Assembly: GCF_900103875.1 (NCBI RefSeq)
Contig: NZ_LT629705.1
Coordinates: forward strand, 6,147,001 to 6,211,000
Origin: Pseudomonas arsenicoxydans
Lineage (GTDB): Bacteria; Pseudomonadota; Gammaproteobacteria; Pseudomonadales; Pseudomonadaceae
DNA length: 64,000 nucleotides
Reading direction: 5' to 3'
Below, piece after piece: positions 8,471 to 18,231 of this stretch (position 1 is its first letter; each line of letters begins with the position of its first letter). The position numbers and the translations under genes are program-made. The notes below the pieces were generated by a model, which saw only the letters and a list, made by a program, of their open reading frames with translations, was not told the DNA's origin and did not search any database.

Positions 8471-9931
8471 TCAGACGGCACGAATCACGTGTTTGATTTC
8501 CTGGAAAGCCTGCAAGCCCCACGGCCCCAATTCGCGGCCGATACTGCTCTGCTTGTAGCCGCCCCAGGCGGTCTGCGGAAAGATCACTTGCGGCGCGTTG
8601 ATCCACACCAGCCCCGCCTGCAAAGCATTGGCGACCCGATCCGCCGCTTCGGCGTCACGGGTCACCACGCTGGCGACCAGACCGAACTGGCTGTCGTTGG
8701 CCAGGGCAATTGCCTCGGCTTCAGAGGCAAAACTGCGCACGCAGATCACCGGACCGAAAATCTCTTCACACCACAACGCACTGCCCTGGGGCACTTCGGT
8801 GAAGATCGTCGGCTGCAAAAAATAACCGCGCGACAGGTTTGCGGGGCGATTGCCGCCGCACACCAGCTTGGCGCCGGCGCTCAAACCACGATCGATGTGA
8901 CCGAGCACACGCTGGTATTGCGCCTGATTGACCAGCGCGCCCATTTCCACGTCCGGGTCGAACGGGTCGGCGACGCGAATGGCTTCAGCGCGGGCTTTGA
9001 GGCGCAGGAGGAATTCATCCGCCAGTTCATCGGCGACCAGCACGCGGCTGGTGGCGGAGCACATTTGCCCGGCGTTGAAGAAACCGCCGCCGCAGGCCAC
9101 GTCCACGGCCAGTTCTAGGTCAGCGTCCTTGAGCACCAGCAGCGAGGATTTACCGCCCAGTTCCAGGCTCACGCCTTTCACGGTTTCAGCCGCGCGCTGC
9201 ATAACCTGTACGCCGACCGCATTGCTACCGGTAAAGGAAATCTTGGCGATGCGCGGGTCCGCCGACATCGGCGCACCAACCGCCAGGCCCGTGCCGCAGA
9301 CCAGGTTGAACACGCCCTTGGGCAGACCGGCCTCGGCGATGATGGCCGCCAGTTGCAGTTCGGGTAACGGCGTCACTTCCGACGGTTTGAGCACCACGCA
9401 GCAACCGGCGGCCAGGGCCGGAGCGAGTTTCCACGCCGTGGTGACCATCGGAAAATTCCACGGCACGATCAGGCCGACCACGCCGCACGGTTCACGCCGC
9501 ACGCGGGCGCTGAAGTCGTCGGTAGGCAGCTCGACATTGCTGTCTTGTTTGGCATCGAGGCCTTCGGCCAGCCCTGCGTAATACTCGAAGGTCGCGATCA
9601 CGTCATCGACGTCGATGGCGGCTTCGAACAGCGGCTTGCCGTTGTTGCTCGACTGCAAGTTCATCAGTTGTTCGCGGCCGGCCTGAACGCCGGCGGCAAT
9701 TTTGCGCAGGATCGCGCCGCGCTCGGCGCCGGTGGTTTTCGACCAGTCGGCAAAGGCGTCGGTCGCGGCCGTGACGGCGAGTTCGACAGAGCGCTCATCG
9801 CCACCATTGACGGTGGTCAACAGGGCTTCGGTCGCCGGGTTGATCACGCGCAGGTGTTCGCTGCCCGCCGACCATTGGCCGTTGATGTACAGGCCGTCGA
9901 GGGCCGTTGGGAACGTCATGCGCAAAGTCAT
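8471..9931 (-). CDS. NAD(P)-dependent aldehyde dehydrogenase
   Basis: 486 residues, full length for the family. The catalytic Cys is C291 in FNAGQMCSATSR and the general-base Glu is E257 in SLELGGKS; PWNFP (157-161) and FTGSNAVG fit the cofactor-binding fold. It resembles betaine-aldehyde and gamma-aminobutyraldehyde dehydrogenases. ATG 9931 overlaps the stop of the upstream decarboxylase gene by four bases, so the two are translationally coupled and the enzyme likely oxidises the aldehyde that the decarboxylase makes. Confidence 0.92.
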   Translation of the reverse strand: MTLRMTFPTALDGLYINGQWSAGSEHLRVINPATEALLTTVNGGDERSVELAVTAATDAFADWSKTTGAERGAILRKIAAGVQAGREQLMNLQSSNNGKPLFEAAIDVDDVIATFEYYAGLAEGLDAKQDSNVELPTDDFSARVRREPCGVVGLIVPWNFPMVTTAWKLAPALAAGCCVVLKPSEVTPLPELQLAAIIAEAGLPKGVFNLVCGTGLAVGAPMSADPRIAKISFTGSNAVGVQVMQRAAETVKGVSLELGGKSSLLVLKDADLELAVDVACGGGFFNAGQMCSATSRVLVADELADEFLLRLKARAEAIRVADPFDPDVEMGALVNQAQYQRVLGHIDRGLSAGAKLVCGGNRPANLSRGYFLQPTIFTEVPQGSALWCEEIFGPVICVRSFASEAEAIALANDSQFGLVASVVTRDAEAADRVANALQAGLVWINAPQVIFPQTAWGGYKQSSIGRELGPWGLQAFQEIKHVIRAV

Positions 9932-11565
9932 TTCGACACCGCCTTCATCCACTGGGTCTGATCGATTTCAATCAGGGTCGGGCCCTGACGATCAGCGGCG
10001 TGGCGCAATGCGCTGCGCAGTTTCTCGACACTGTTGACCGCTTCGGCTGCACAGCCCAGCGCCTTGGCGACACCGATGAAGTCCGGGGTGTAGATGTCCA
10101 CGCCCACCGGCTCGATGGCGCGGTTGACCATGTATTTCTTGATCTCTTCGTAACCCTGGTTATTCCACAGCAGCACGATCACCGGGGTGCGCGCTTCAAC
10201 GGCGCTGGCCAGTTCCGGCAAGGTGAATTGCAGGCCGCCGTCACCGATCAGGCACACCACTGGAGGACGCGAACCGCCCTCGACGCTGCCACCGAGCCAG
10301 GCGCCAATCGCCGCCGGCAAGGCATAACCGAGGGTGCCGTAACCGGTGGACGAGTTGAACCAGCGACGCGGGCGTTCCGGGTTGAATGTCAGGTTGCCGG
10401 TGTAGACCGGTTGGGTCGAATCGCCGACGAAGACCGCGTCTGGCAGTTCGTGCAGCACGGTTTCCAGGAAACGGGTCTGGGCCAGGGTCGGGGCATCCCA
10501 CGTGGCGGCGAGGTCTTCGCGCAGACGTGCGGCGCGGACCTGGCCCCAATCGTTGCGGCGCTCGGCCAGCGAGTGATGGGACAGCTCGCTGAGCAAGGCC
10601 TGGGCGGCGTTGCGCGAGTCGGCCACCAGGGCGACTTTCGGCGGGTAGTTGCGCACGGTCTGGTCAGGGTCGATGTCCACCCGCAGCAGCACGCCAGGAA
10701 TCTCGAAGCCGCCGGCGAAGGTCACGTCATAATCGGTCTCGGCAAGCTCAGTGCCGATGGCCAGCACCACGTCGGCCTCGGCCACCAGGGCACGGGTCGC
10801 GACCAGGCTTTGGGTCGAGCCGATCAGCAACGGGTGACTGGATTCGAGCATGCCTTTGGCATTAATGGTCAGGGCCACTGGCGCGTCCAGCAGCTCAGCC
10901 AGTTCAGTCAGCTCGGCAGCAGCGTCGATAGCGCCACCACCGGCCAGAATCAACGGACGCTTGGCGCCGGCCAGCAGCGCGGTCATGCGGGCAACGGCGC
11001 TCGGCGCGGCACCGGCACGGTCGATGTTCACCGGAACGCTGGCGAGCAAGTCATCGGCTTCTTCGACCAGCACGTCCAACGGAATCTCGATGTGCACTGG
11101 ACGCGGACGACCGGCCTGGAACAGCGCAAACGCGCGGGCCAGCACGCCTGGCAATTCAGCTGCCGACATCAGGGTGTGGGAGAACGCCGCCACGCCGCCC
11201 ACCAGGGCGCTCTGGTTCGGCAGCTCGTGCAGCTTGCCGCGACCGCCACCCAACTGGCTGCGCGATTGCACGCTGGAGATCACCAGCATCGGGATCGAGT
11301 CGGCGTAAGCCTGGCCCATCGCGGTGGTGATGTTGGTCATGCCCGGGCCGGTGATGATGAAGCACACGCCCGGTTTGCCGCTGGTGCGTGCATAACCGTC
11401 GGCCATGAAACCAGCGCCCTGTTCGTGACGCGGAGTGACGTGGTTGATGCTCGAACGGGCCAGGCCGCGATACAGCTCCACGGTATGAACCCCGGGAATG
11501 CCGAACACCTGCTCGACCCCGTAATCTTCGAGTAACTTGACCAATACTTCGCCGCACGTCGCCAT
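9928..11565 (-). CDS. thiamine diphosphate-dependent decarboxylase (AruI / acetolactate synthase-like)
   Basis: 545 residues. The N-terminal pyrimidine-binding domain has the catalytic Glu E48 in RHEQGAGFMADGYAR. The C-terminal domain has the ThDP motif GDGGLQFTLPELASA ending in WNN. In Pseudomonas, proteins of this type coupled to an aldehyde dehydrogenase are annotated as 5-guanidino-2-oxopentanoate (2-ketoarginine) decarboxylase, AruI; that fits decarboxylation of a 2-oxo acid to an aldehyde. No aminotransferase gene is adjacent, so the substrate remains inferred. ATG 11565 has AGGG seven bases upstream; the upstream start at 11661 has no support. Confidence 0.8.
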   Translation of the reverse strand: MATCGEVLVKLLEDYGVEQVFGIPGVHTVELYRGLARSSINHVTPRHEQGAGFMADGYARTSGKPGVCFIITGPGMTNITTAMGQAYADSIPMLVISSVQSRSQLGGGRGKLHELPNQSALVGGVAAFSHTLMSAAELPGVLARAFALFQAGRPRPVHIEIPLDVLVEEADDLLASVPVNIDRAGAAPSAVARMTALLAGAKRPLILAGGGAIDAAAELTELAELLDAPVALTINAKGMLESSHPLLIGSTQSLVATRALVAEADVVLAIGTELAETDYDVTFAGGFEIPGVLLRVDIDPDQTVRNYPPKVALVADSRNAAQALLSELSHHSLAERRNDWGQVRAARLREDLAATWDAPTLAQTRFLETVLHELPDAVFVGDSTQPVYTGNLTFNPERPRRWFNSSTGYGTLGYALPAAIGAWLGGSVEGGSRPPVVCLIGDGGLQFTLPELASAVEARTPVIVLLWNNQGYEEIKKYMVNRAIEPVGVDIYTPDFIGVAKALGCAAEAVNSVEKLRSALRHAADRQGPTLIEIDQTQWMKAVSK

Positions 11566-11724
11566 GTCATTGCCCTTTTTGTTCGTTTGAGACGCCGGGC
11601 CTGCGCAGTGTTTATGATGAGTTGGCAGGTCCAGGGATGGCCTCATTGGAACGGGCGACACATAGCCGCAACAATGGATAAAAAGTCATACTAGCCATGT
11701 CCTTACGTCATACCTTGGATCCAA

Positions 11725-12606
11725 ATGAAACGATTGCCTCCCTTGCCGGCGCTGCACACTTTTCTGATCACCGCGCAGTGCTGCAACTTCACGCGCGCCG
11801 CCGAACAGCTGTACATCACCCAAGGCGCAGTGAGTCGGCAGATCGCCGGGCTGGAAGAACATCTGGGTTATGAGCTGTTCATTCGCCAGGCCCGGGGCCT
11901 GACCATGACCGCCGAAGGACGCGAGTGGTTGCCACGGGTGCAGCAGATTTTCGGGCTGATCGACGAGGCGGTGGAGCAGATCGGCAAGAAGCGCGAAACC
12001 CTGCAACTCAAAGCCCCGACGTGCGTGATGCGCTGGCTGCTGCCGCGTCTGTTGCAGTGGCAGCGGGAGCGTCCGGACGTGCCGGTGGAATTGACCACCA
12101 CGGTCAAGCACGGCGTGGACTTTCATCGCGAGCAGTTCGATGCGGCGGTGGTGTATGGCGTGCCGCCGGATACCTCACTGGACTCCCATCGGCTGTTTGA
12201 TGAACAACTGACACCGGTCTGTTCCAAGCCGCTGCTCGAAGGTCCGGTGCCGCTGCAAAAGCCCGAGGATCTGGAACAACACATGCTGCTGCACCCGACT
12301 CGCGATGAACGGGACTGGAAGGCCTGGCTGACCAGCGCGAATGTTCGCTTGAGCAATGTCGGCAAGGGTCAGCACTTCGAAACGCTGGACCTGGCGATGT
12401 CGATGGCGTCCCAAGGGACGGGCGTGGCGATTGGGGATTGGTCGTTGATTGGCGATGACCTGAGCGCCGGGCGGCTGGTCATGCCGTTTGAATTGAAAGT
12501 GAAAACGGGGTTGGCGTACTACCTGGTATTCCCCGACAAACCTGGACCTTCGCCGAAATTGCGCGAATTAATGGGGTGGTTGGTGGAGCAGGCTCAGGCG
12601 CGGTGA
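11725..12606 (+). CDS. LysR-family regulator, GcvA-like
   Basis: 293 residues. The N-terminal helix-turn-helix reads FTRAAEQLYITQGAVSRQIAGLE. The start (LPPLPALHTF) and the effector-domain layout match the GcvA subgroup. It is divergent from the decarboxylase operon with 159 bases between starts, so it very likely controls that operon. Inducer unknown, presumably the transported or decarboxylated compound. Confidence 0.87.
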   Translation: MKRLPPLPALHTFLITAQCCNFTRAAEQLYITQGAVSRQIAGLEEHLGYELFIRQARGLTMTAEGREWLPRVQQIFGLIDEAVEQIGKKRETLQLKAPTCVMRWLLPRLLQWQRERPDVPVELTTTVKHGVDFHREQFDAAVVYGVPPDTSLDSHRLFDEQLTPVCSKPLLEGPVPLQKPEDLEQHMLLHPTRDERDWKAWLTSANVRLSNVGKGQHFETLDLAMSMASQGTGVAIGDWSLIGDDLSAGRLVMPFELKVKTGLAYYLVFPDKPGPSPKLRELMGWLVEQAQAR

Positions 12607-12614
12607 GCCAGATT

Positions 12615-12725
12615 GATCGTTCCCACGCTCTGCGTGGGAATGCAGCCCGGGACGCTCCGCGTCCCATTCGGAGCCGAACGCGGAGCGTCCGTTGAGGCAT
12701 TCCCACGCAGAGCGTGGGAACGATC
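12615..12725. repeat. long palindromic repeat, GTTCCCACGC class
   Basis: The outer arms GATCGTTCCCACGCTCTGCG and complement flank an inner pair built on GGACGCTCCGCGTCC. The whole is an imperfect 111-base palindrome between two convergent genes. A degenerate half copy is at 28651-28703. Confidence 0.88.
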
Positions 12726-12737
12726 AGTTACTCGGAA

Positions 12738-13352
12738 TCAGTACCCGACGGTGAACCGCTGACGTGAATGCTTCGGTGTTTCCACCTCATCGAGCATCGC
12801 AATCGCAAAATCGGCAAACGTGATCCAGCTGCGCCCTGCACTGCTCACCAGCAAATCATCCTGGCCGATCCGGAACGTCCCGGTGCGCTCACCTTCGACA
12901 AACTCCGCTGACGGCGACAGGAAGGTCCAGTCCAGGTCTTTTTCTTCACGCAGGTGTTGCAGGAATTGCCCACCGGCACTGGCCTCAGCCTTGTACTCCG
13001 CCGGGAAGCCCTTGCTGTCGATGACGCGAGTGCCGTCCGGCAACAACAACGAACCGGCACCGCCGACCACCAGCAGACGTTTCACCCCGGCTTTTTTCAC
13101 CGGGCCGATAACGGCGCTGGCAGGCAAGGTTGCAAAGTGCGCGGCACTGATCACCACGTCATGGCCCGCGATGGCCGCTTGCAAGGCTTGGGCATCAAGC
13201 GCGTCGACATTCCGGGTGACCACCCCGGCACGCAGGGCGATCTTCGAGGTGTCGCGGGCAATGGCAGTGACGCTGTGACCGCGACGCAGGGCTTCTTCCA
13301 GCAGTTGGCTACCGGCGCGACCGGTGGCACCGATGATTGCGATCTTGCTCAT
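12738..13352 (-). CDS. NAD(P)-binding protein, NmrA/SDR-type Rossmann fold
   Basis: 204 residues. The N terminus IAIIGATGRAGSQLLEEALRR is a GxxGxxG dinucleotide-binding motif of the atypical short-chain dehydrogenase (NAD(P)H-binding, YwnB/NmrA-like) type. There is no clear YxxxK catalytic pair, so it may be a redox sensor or a flavin/quinone reductase rather than a classical dehydrogenase. ATG 13352 has GGAG six bases upstream. Confidence 0.82.
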   Translation of the reverse strand: MSKIAIIGATGRAGSQLLEEALRRGHSVTAIARDTSKIALRAGVVTRNVDALDAQALQAAIAGHDVVISAAHFATLPASAVIGPVKKAGVKRLLVVGGAGSLLLPDGTRVIDSKGFPAEYKAEASAGGQFLQHLREEKDLDWTFLSPSAEFVEGERTGTFRIGQDDLLVSSAGRSWITFADFAIAMLDEVETPKHSRQRFTVGY

Positions 13353-13404
13353 GACGTTCTCCAGTTGGCGTGGGTGTATCCGTTAACTTGCTCATGAAAT
13401 CCCC

Positions 13405-13514
13405 GTGTAGGAGCTGTCGAGTGCAACGAGGCTGCGATCTTTTGATCTTAAAGTTTGCGGAGCCAGCCAAAGATCAAAAGATCGCAGCCTCGTTGCACTC
13501 GACAGCTCCTACAC
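13405..13514. repeat. inverted repeat pair, GTAGGAGCTGTCGAG class
   Basis: Two opposed copies of a unit of about 45 bases, GTAGGAGCTGTCGAGTGCAA continuing through CGAGGCTGCGATCTTTTGAT. They form a long hairpin between two leftward genes. Other pairs are at 14.5, 19.8, 31.6, 34.3 and 41.7 kb. Confidence 0.9.
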
Positions 13515-13545
13515 AGGGTCACGTGAATTCAATACAACGTGGTCG

Positions 13546-14427
13546 TTACCACTTCATCTCGCCCTTGGCGACTTTGGCGCTCAGCTCCAGCGAGCTTTCT
13601 TCACCCAGTGTCGGGAAGCGTTTTTTCATCGCGCTGATCAACGCAGCGGAATCCTTGGCCTTGGCGGTTTCTTCGTCGAAGGCCTTGATGTAATCGGCGG
13701 TGAACTGCACGGCGGCTAGCGAACGCTTGCTTTCACCGAGGTAGTGACCCGGCACGATGGTGTTCGGCTTGAGGGTTTCGATGGCCTTCAGCGTAGTCAA
13801 CCAATCGGCGTGGGACTGCGCGGTCTGGGTGTCCGCCATCCACACATGAATGTTTTCAGCGACGACCACGCCACCGACCACAGCCTTGATCGACGGTATC
13901 CAGACGAAGGTGCGATCCGGCTGCTTGCCGTCCAGACCCACCACCTGCAACTTCTGCCCTTCGAGCATCAGGCTGTCGCCCTTGAGCACGCCCGGCACGA
14001 TGGTCTTGGCAGGCACGTCGGCGCCCATTTTCGGACCCCAGAACGCCAGTTTGCCGTCGACGGTTTTCTTGATGTGATCCACGGTCGGCTGCGAAGCAAG
14101 CACTTTGGCGTTCGGGAAAGCGGCGGTCAGGGTGTCGAGGCCGAAGTAGTAATCCGGGTCACCGTGGCTGATGTAAATGGTGGTCAGTTGTTTGCCACTG
14201 GCGCGGATTTTTTCCACCACCTGTTCGGCCTGGGACTTGCCGAACTGCGCATCGACCAAAATGGCGTCTTTCTCGCCGCTGACCAGCACCGAGGTGACCG
14301 GGAAGATCGCTTTCTCACCCGGGTTGTAGACGTCCAGGGTCAGGGTCGACGCCGCAGCGGCGTGGGCCGCGAAACCCAGGGTGGCGGTGGCCAGTAAAAC
14401 GCGTTTAAGGGTGGTAAAACCGATCAT
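13546..14427 (-). CDS. secreted metallo-beta-lactamase-fold protein with altered metal motif
   Basis: 293 residues with an N-terminal signal peptide (cleavage likely near residue 26). The fold is clear: ILVDAQFGKS, then YISHGDPDYYFG, later PGHYLG. The usual HxHxDH motif reads H88-G-D90-P-D92-Y93, so one or two metal-binding His residues are replaced. It may bind a single metal or have a different role. ATG 14427 has GGAG six bases upstream. It is divergent from a LysR gene, its probable regulator. Confidence 0.8.
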   Translation of the reverse strand: MIGFTTLKRVLLATATLGFAAHAAAASTLTLDVYNPGEKAIFPVTSVLVSGEKDAILVDAQFGKSQAEQVVEKIRASGKQLTTIYISHGDPDYYFGLDTLTAAFPNAKVLASQPTVDHIKKTVDGKLAFWGPKMGADVPAKTIVPGVLKGDSLMLEGQKLQVVGLDGKQPDRTFVWIPSIKAVVGGVVVAENIHVWMADTQTAQSHADWLTTLKAIETLKPNTIVPGHYLGESKRSLAAVQFTADYIKAFDEETAKAKDSAALISAMKKRFPTLGEESSLELSAKVAKGEMKW

Positions 14428-14468
14428 CTGCTGCTCCATTTTCCGAATGCCATGTTTGGCGATGGTCC

Positions 14469-14569
14469 TGTAGGAGCTGACGAGTGAAACGAGGCTGGGA
14501 TCTTTTGATCTTGATCTTTAATAGCAAGATCAAAAGATCGCAGCCTCGTTTCACTCGTCAGCGCCTACA
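14469..14569. repeat. inverted repeat pair, GTAGGAGCTG class
   Basis: Opposed copies lie in the divergent promoter region between the metallo-beta-lactamase-fold gene and the LysR gene. Unusually for this class it sits upstream of both genes rather than after a stop codon. Confidence 0.88.
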
Positions 14570-14657
14570 TGGCCCGATAGGAACAGAGCTTAGTTGCGTA
14601 ACTCAGTACAAAAAATGCGATGCTTGAACATAGTTTGTTTCTAAAATCGGGCAAATC

Positions 14658-15563
14658 ATGGATCGTCTTCAAGCAATGCGCGTGTTCGTCACGGTGGTTG
14701 ACCTGGGCAGCCAGTCGGCCGCCGCCGATCATCTGGACCTGTCACGGCCGGTCGTGTCGCGTTATCTGGCTGAGTTGGAAGATTGGGTCGGCGCACGCCT
14801 GATGCACCGCACCACGCGCAAATTGAGCCTGACCGCTGCCGGCAGCGAAATCCTGCCGCGCTGCCGGCAGATGCTCGACCTGTCCACGGACATGCAAGCC
14901 GCTGTCAGCGAGCCGGATGAAGCGCCACGCGGCCTGTTGCGGATCAGCGTCAGCACCTCGTTCGGCCAGGCACAACTGGCAGAGGCGATGGCGGCGTATG
15001 TCCAACGCTACCCCGGCGTCAGCATCGACCTGCAGATGCTCGACCGCACCGTGAACCTGGTGGATGAACGCATCGACCTGGCCATACGCACCAGCAACGA
15101 CCTGGACCCGAACCTGATCGCCCGGCGGTTGACGGTCTGCCGCTCGGTGATCTGCGCCTCCCCCGCTTACCTGAGCCAACACCCGACGCCGCACCGGGTC
15201 GAGGACTTGAGTCAGCACAACTGCCTGACGCACTCCTACTTCGGCAAAAGCCTCTGGCACTTCGATCAGGATGGCGAACCGGTGTCGGTGCCCGTGCAAG
15301 GCAACATCAGCGCCAACGAAGCCAGCACGCTGTTGCGCCTCACCCTCGCAGGAGCGGGCGTGGCGATGCTGCCGACTTATCAGGCCGGTGTGAATATCCA
15401 CAACGGCGAACTGGTGCGACTGCTGCCCGATGCCGAGCCACGACAGATGAACATTTACGCGGTGTACGCCTCACGCAAGCACATGCCGGCGGCGCTGCGC
15501 AGCCTGCTGGATTTTCTGGTGCTCAGATTTCCGCAAGAACCGGAGTGGGATGTGGGACTTTGA
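14658..15563 (+). CDS. LysR-family transcriptional regulator
   Basis: 301 residues. The helix-turn-helix reads SQSAAADHLDLSRPVVSRYLAE-type at residues 15-35, followed by RLMHRTTRKLSLTAAG, typical of the LysR subgroup near DsdC/YhjC-like regulators. The effector-binding domain is complete. It is divergent from the secreted metallo-beta-lactamase-fold gene and probably controls it. Confidence 0.87.
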   Translation: MDRLQAMRVFVTVVDLGSQSAAADHLDLSRPVVSRYLAELEDWVGARLMHRTTRKLSLTAAGSEILPRCRQMLDLSTDMQAAVSEPDEAPRGLLRISVSTSFGQAQLAEAMAAYVQRYPGVSIDLQMLDRTVNLVDERIDLAIRTSNDLDPNLIARRLTVCRSVICASPAYLSQHPTPHRVEDLSQHNCLTHSYFGKSLWHFDQDGEPVSVPVQGNISANEASTLLRLTLAGAGVAMLPTYQAGVNIHNGELVRLLPDAEPRQMNIYAVYASRKHMPAALRSLLDFLVLRFPQEPEWDVGL

Positions 15564-15696
15564 GAGGCTCGCTCCCGCAGGGGATATCAGTGTTCTGAAT
15601 ATCGGGGTAAATGCGAAAGCGCCGTCGCTGGCAACTCACTGACGCTGACCTATGCTCAAAGTAATACCCAAGGGTATTCGTTCAGAGGTCAACACC

Positions 15697-15873
15697 ATGA
15701 ACACCAGAACAAGAAGATACCTCGCCATTTTCATCACCTGCGCGGCGACGCTGGCGCTGTATGGCACCGCCGCCTGGCGCGTCGAGCAGTTGCGACAACT
15801 GCCCCGCGACTATGCGAGCTGTAACTTCGAGCGCTGCATCCCCCACAACGCGACCCTCAACGCCCTTCGGTGA
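15697..15873 (+). CDS. small single-pass membrane protein
   Basis: 58 residues. A basic N terminus (MNTRTRRY) is followed by one hydrophobic helix (residues 9-25) and a short tail with two Cys residues, CNFERC. ATG 15697 has AGAGG eight bases upstream, better than ATG 15652. Family not recognised. The two Cys face the periplasm if the positive-inside rule holds. Confidence 0.5.
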   Translation: MNTRTRRYLAIFITCAATLALYGTAAWRVEQLRQLPRDYASCNFERCIPHNATLNALR

Positions 15874-15882
15874 CGAAAGCGG

Positions 15883-16779
15883 TCAGGCCTCGTTGTCCTG
15901 ATCGGCCTTCAAGCGGTCGCGAAACGCCTTGGGCGAGATCCCCACTCGACGTCGGAACAGACGGGTGAAGTTGGTCGGATCGGAAAACCCCAACACGTCG
16001 GACATTTCGTAAATAGTCATGCTGGTGTAGGTCAGCAAACGCTTGGCCTCCAGCAATTGCCGCTCGTGCATGATCTGCAAAGCCGGTTGCCCCGCCAGCT
16101 CTCGGCAGGTGCCGTTGAGGTGGGACACGGAAATCCCCAGCCGATGCGCCAGGTCCTCGACCTTGACGTGCTGGCGGTAGGTTTCTTCCACCAGTTGAAT
16201 AAAGCCGTTGAGGTATTCCCGGGCCCGTTGCGGACGCTGGCTGGCGTTGCGACGCGAAATCACCTGGCGGCTGACCCAGACCATGATCACGCTGACCAGC
16301 GAATGCATCAGCATCTCGCGTGCCGGTTGGTGACCGGTGTACTCCTCTTGCAGCGCCGAAAACAGGCTGTTGAGGTAATCGCTGTCCTTGCCCGCCGGAT
16401 AACTTTCGGCTTGGGTGAGCGTGCTCACCGAGCTGCCCAATTGCGCCTGAAGATGGGCCACCAGCGGTGCGGCCAGCGTCACCACAAACCCTTCGACGTC
16501 TTCGGAAAAACGATAACCGTGTACCGATAAAGGCGGCAAAACCAGAACGGTCGGCTCAGTCAACTGCGTGCGTTTGCCTTCGATTTCAAGCTCTGCCTGA
16601 CCTTTGAAAACGAAGAGAAACTGACACAAATCGGCGTGACGATGGGGTTTGATTTCCCATTGATGTTCGCGGCTACGTTTGGAAATGGTTTCACAGTGCA
16701 GCAAGTCGGGGGTCGGCCAGTCCAGGCTTTCACCGTAGAGCTTGAACACTGGAATCGAAGGCAGGTCAGGCTTGTTCAT
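15883..16779 (-). CDS. pobR: AraC-family regulator of 4-hydroxybenzoate use (PobR-like)
   Basis: 298 residues. An N-terminal cupin-like effector domain (HRHADLCQFLFVFKGQAELEI) precedes a C-terminal double helix-turn-helix ending with LGFSDPTNFTRLFRRRVGISP. It is divergent from pobA, with 179 bases between the starts, which matches the pobR-pobA arrangement in Pseudomonas, where PobR activates pobA in response to 4-hydroxybenzoate. ATG 16779 follows an in-frame GTG at 16782; neither has a strong binding site. Confidence 0.85.
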   Translation of the reverse strand: MNKPDLPSIPVFKLYGESLDWPTPDLLHCETISKRSREHQWEIKPHRHADLCQFLFVFKGQAELEIEGKRTQLTEPTVLVLPPLSVHGYRFSEDVEGFVVTLAAPLVAHLQAQLGSSVSTLTQAESYPAGKDSDYLNSLFSALQEEYTGHQPAREMLMHSLVSVIMVWVSRQVISRRNASQRPQRAREYLNGFIQLVEETYRQHVKVEDLAHRLGISVSHLNGTCRELAGQPALQIMHERQLLEAKRLLTYTSMTIYEMSDVLGFSDPTNFTRLFRRRVGISPKAFRDRLKADQDNEA

Positions 16780-16937
16780 CACTTCAATCCAGGCCTCAGA
16801 GGGTTACGGGCGATAATCGCACCGATTGGCAGAATGTACAGGTATCGGCTCAGTTTTCACCTTCAATTGACAGACCCGCAAGGGAAAAATGCAAGCACTC
16901 GATCCATAAAAATCATTTACCGGCCTGAGCCGTGTAA

Positions 16938-18152
<1,215 letters not shown>

Positions 18153-18231
18153 CCTGCTACCGATTTACACTGGCGAACATCCCCGCTCGCCTCGCCCCTG
18201 CGGGTCAATCACTGCCCGCAGGCCTTTACCC

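Noticed and set aside
9907..11535. 542-codon open frame opposite the ThDP decarboxylase
   Set aside because: Same cause; rich in His, Gln, Arg and Gly as expected from the reverse complement of a Pseudomonas gene.
12479..12706. Small open frame running through the long palindrome after the GcvA-like gene
   Set aside because: Frame openness comes from the repeat; no start signal.
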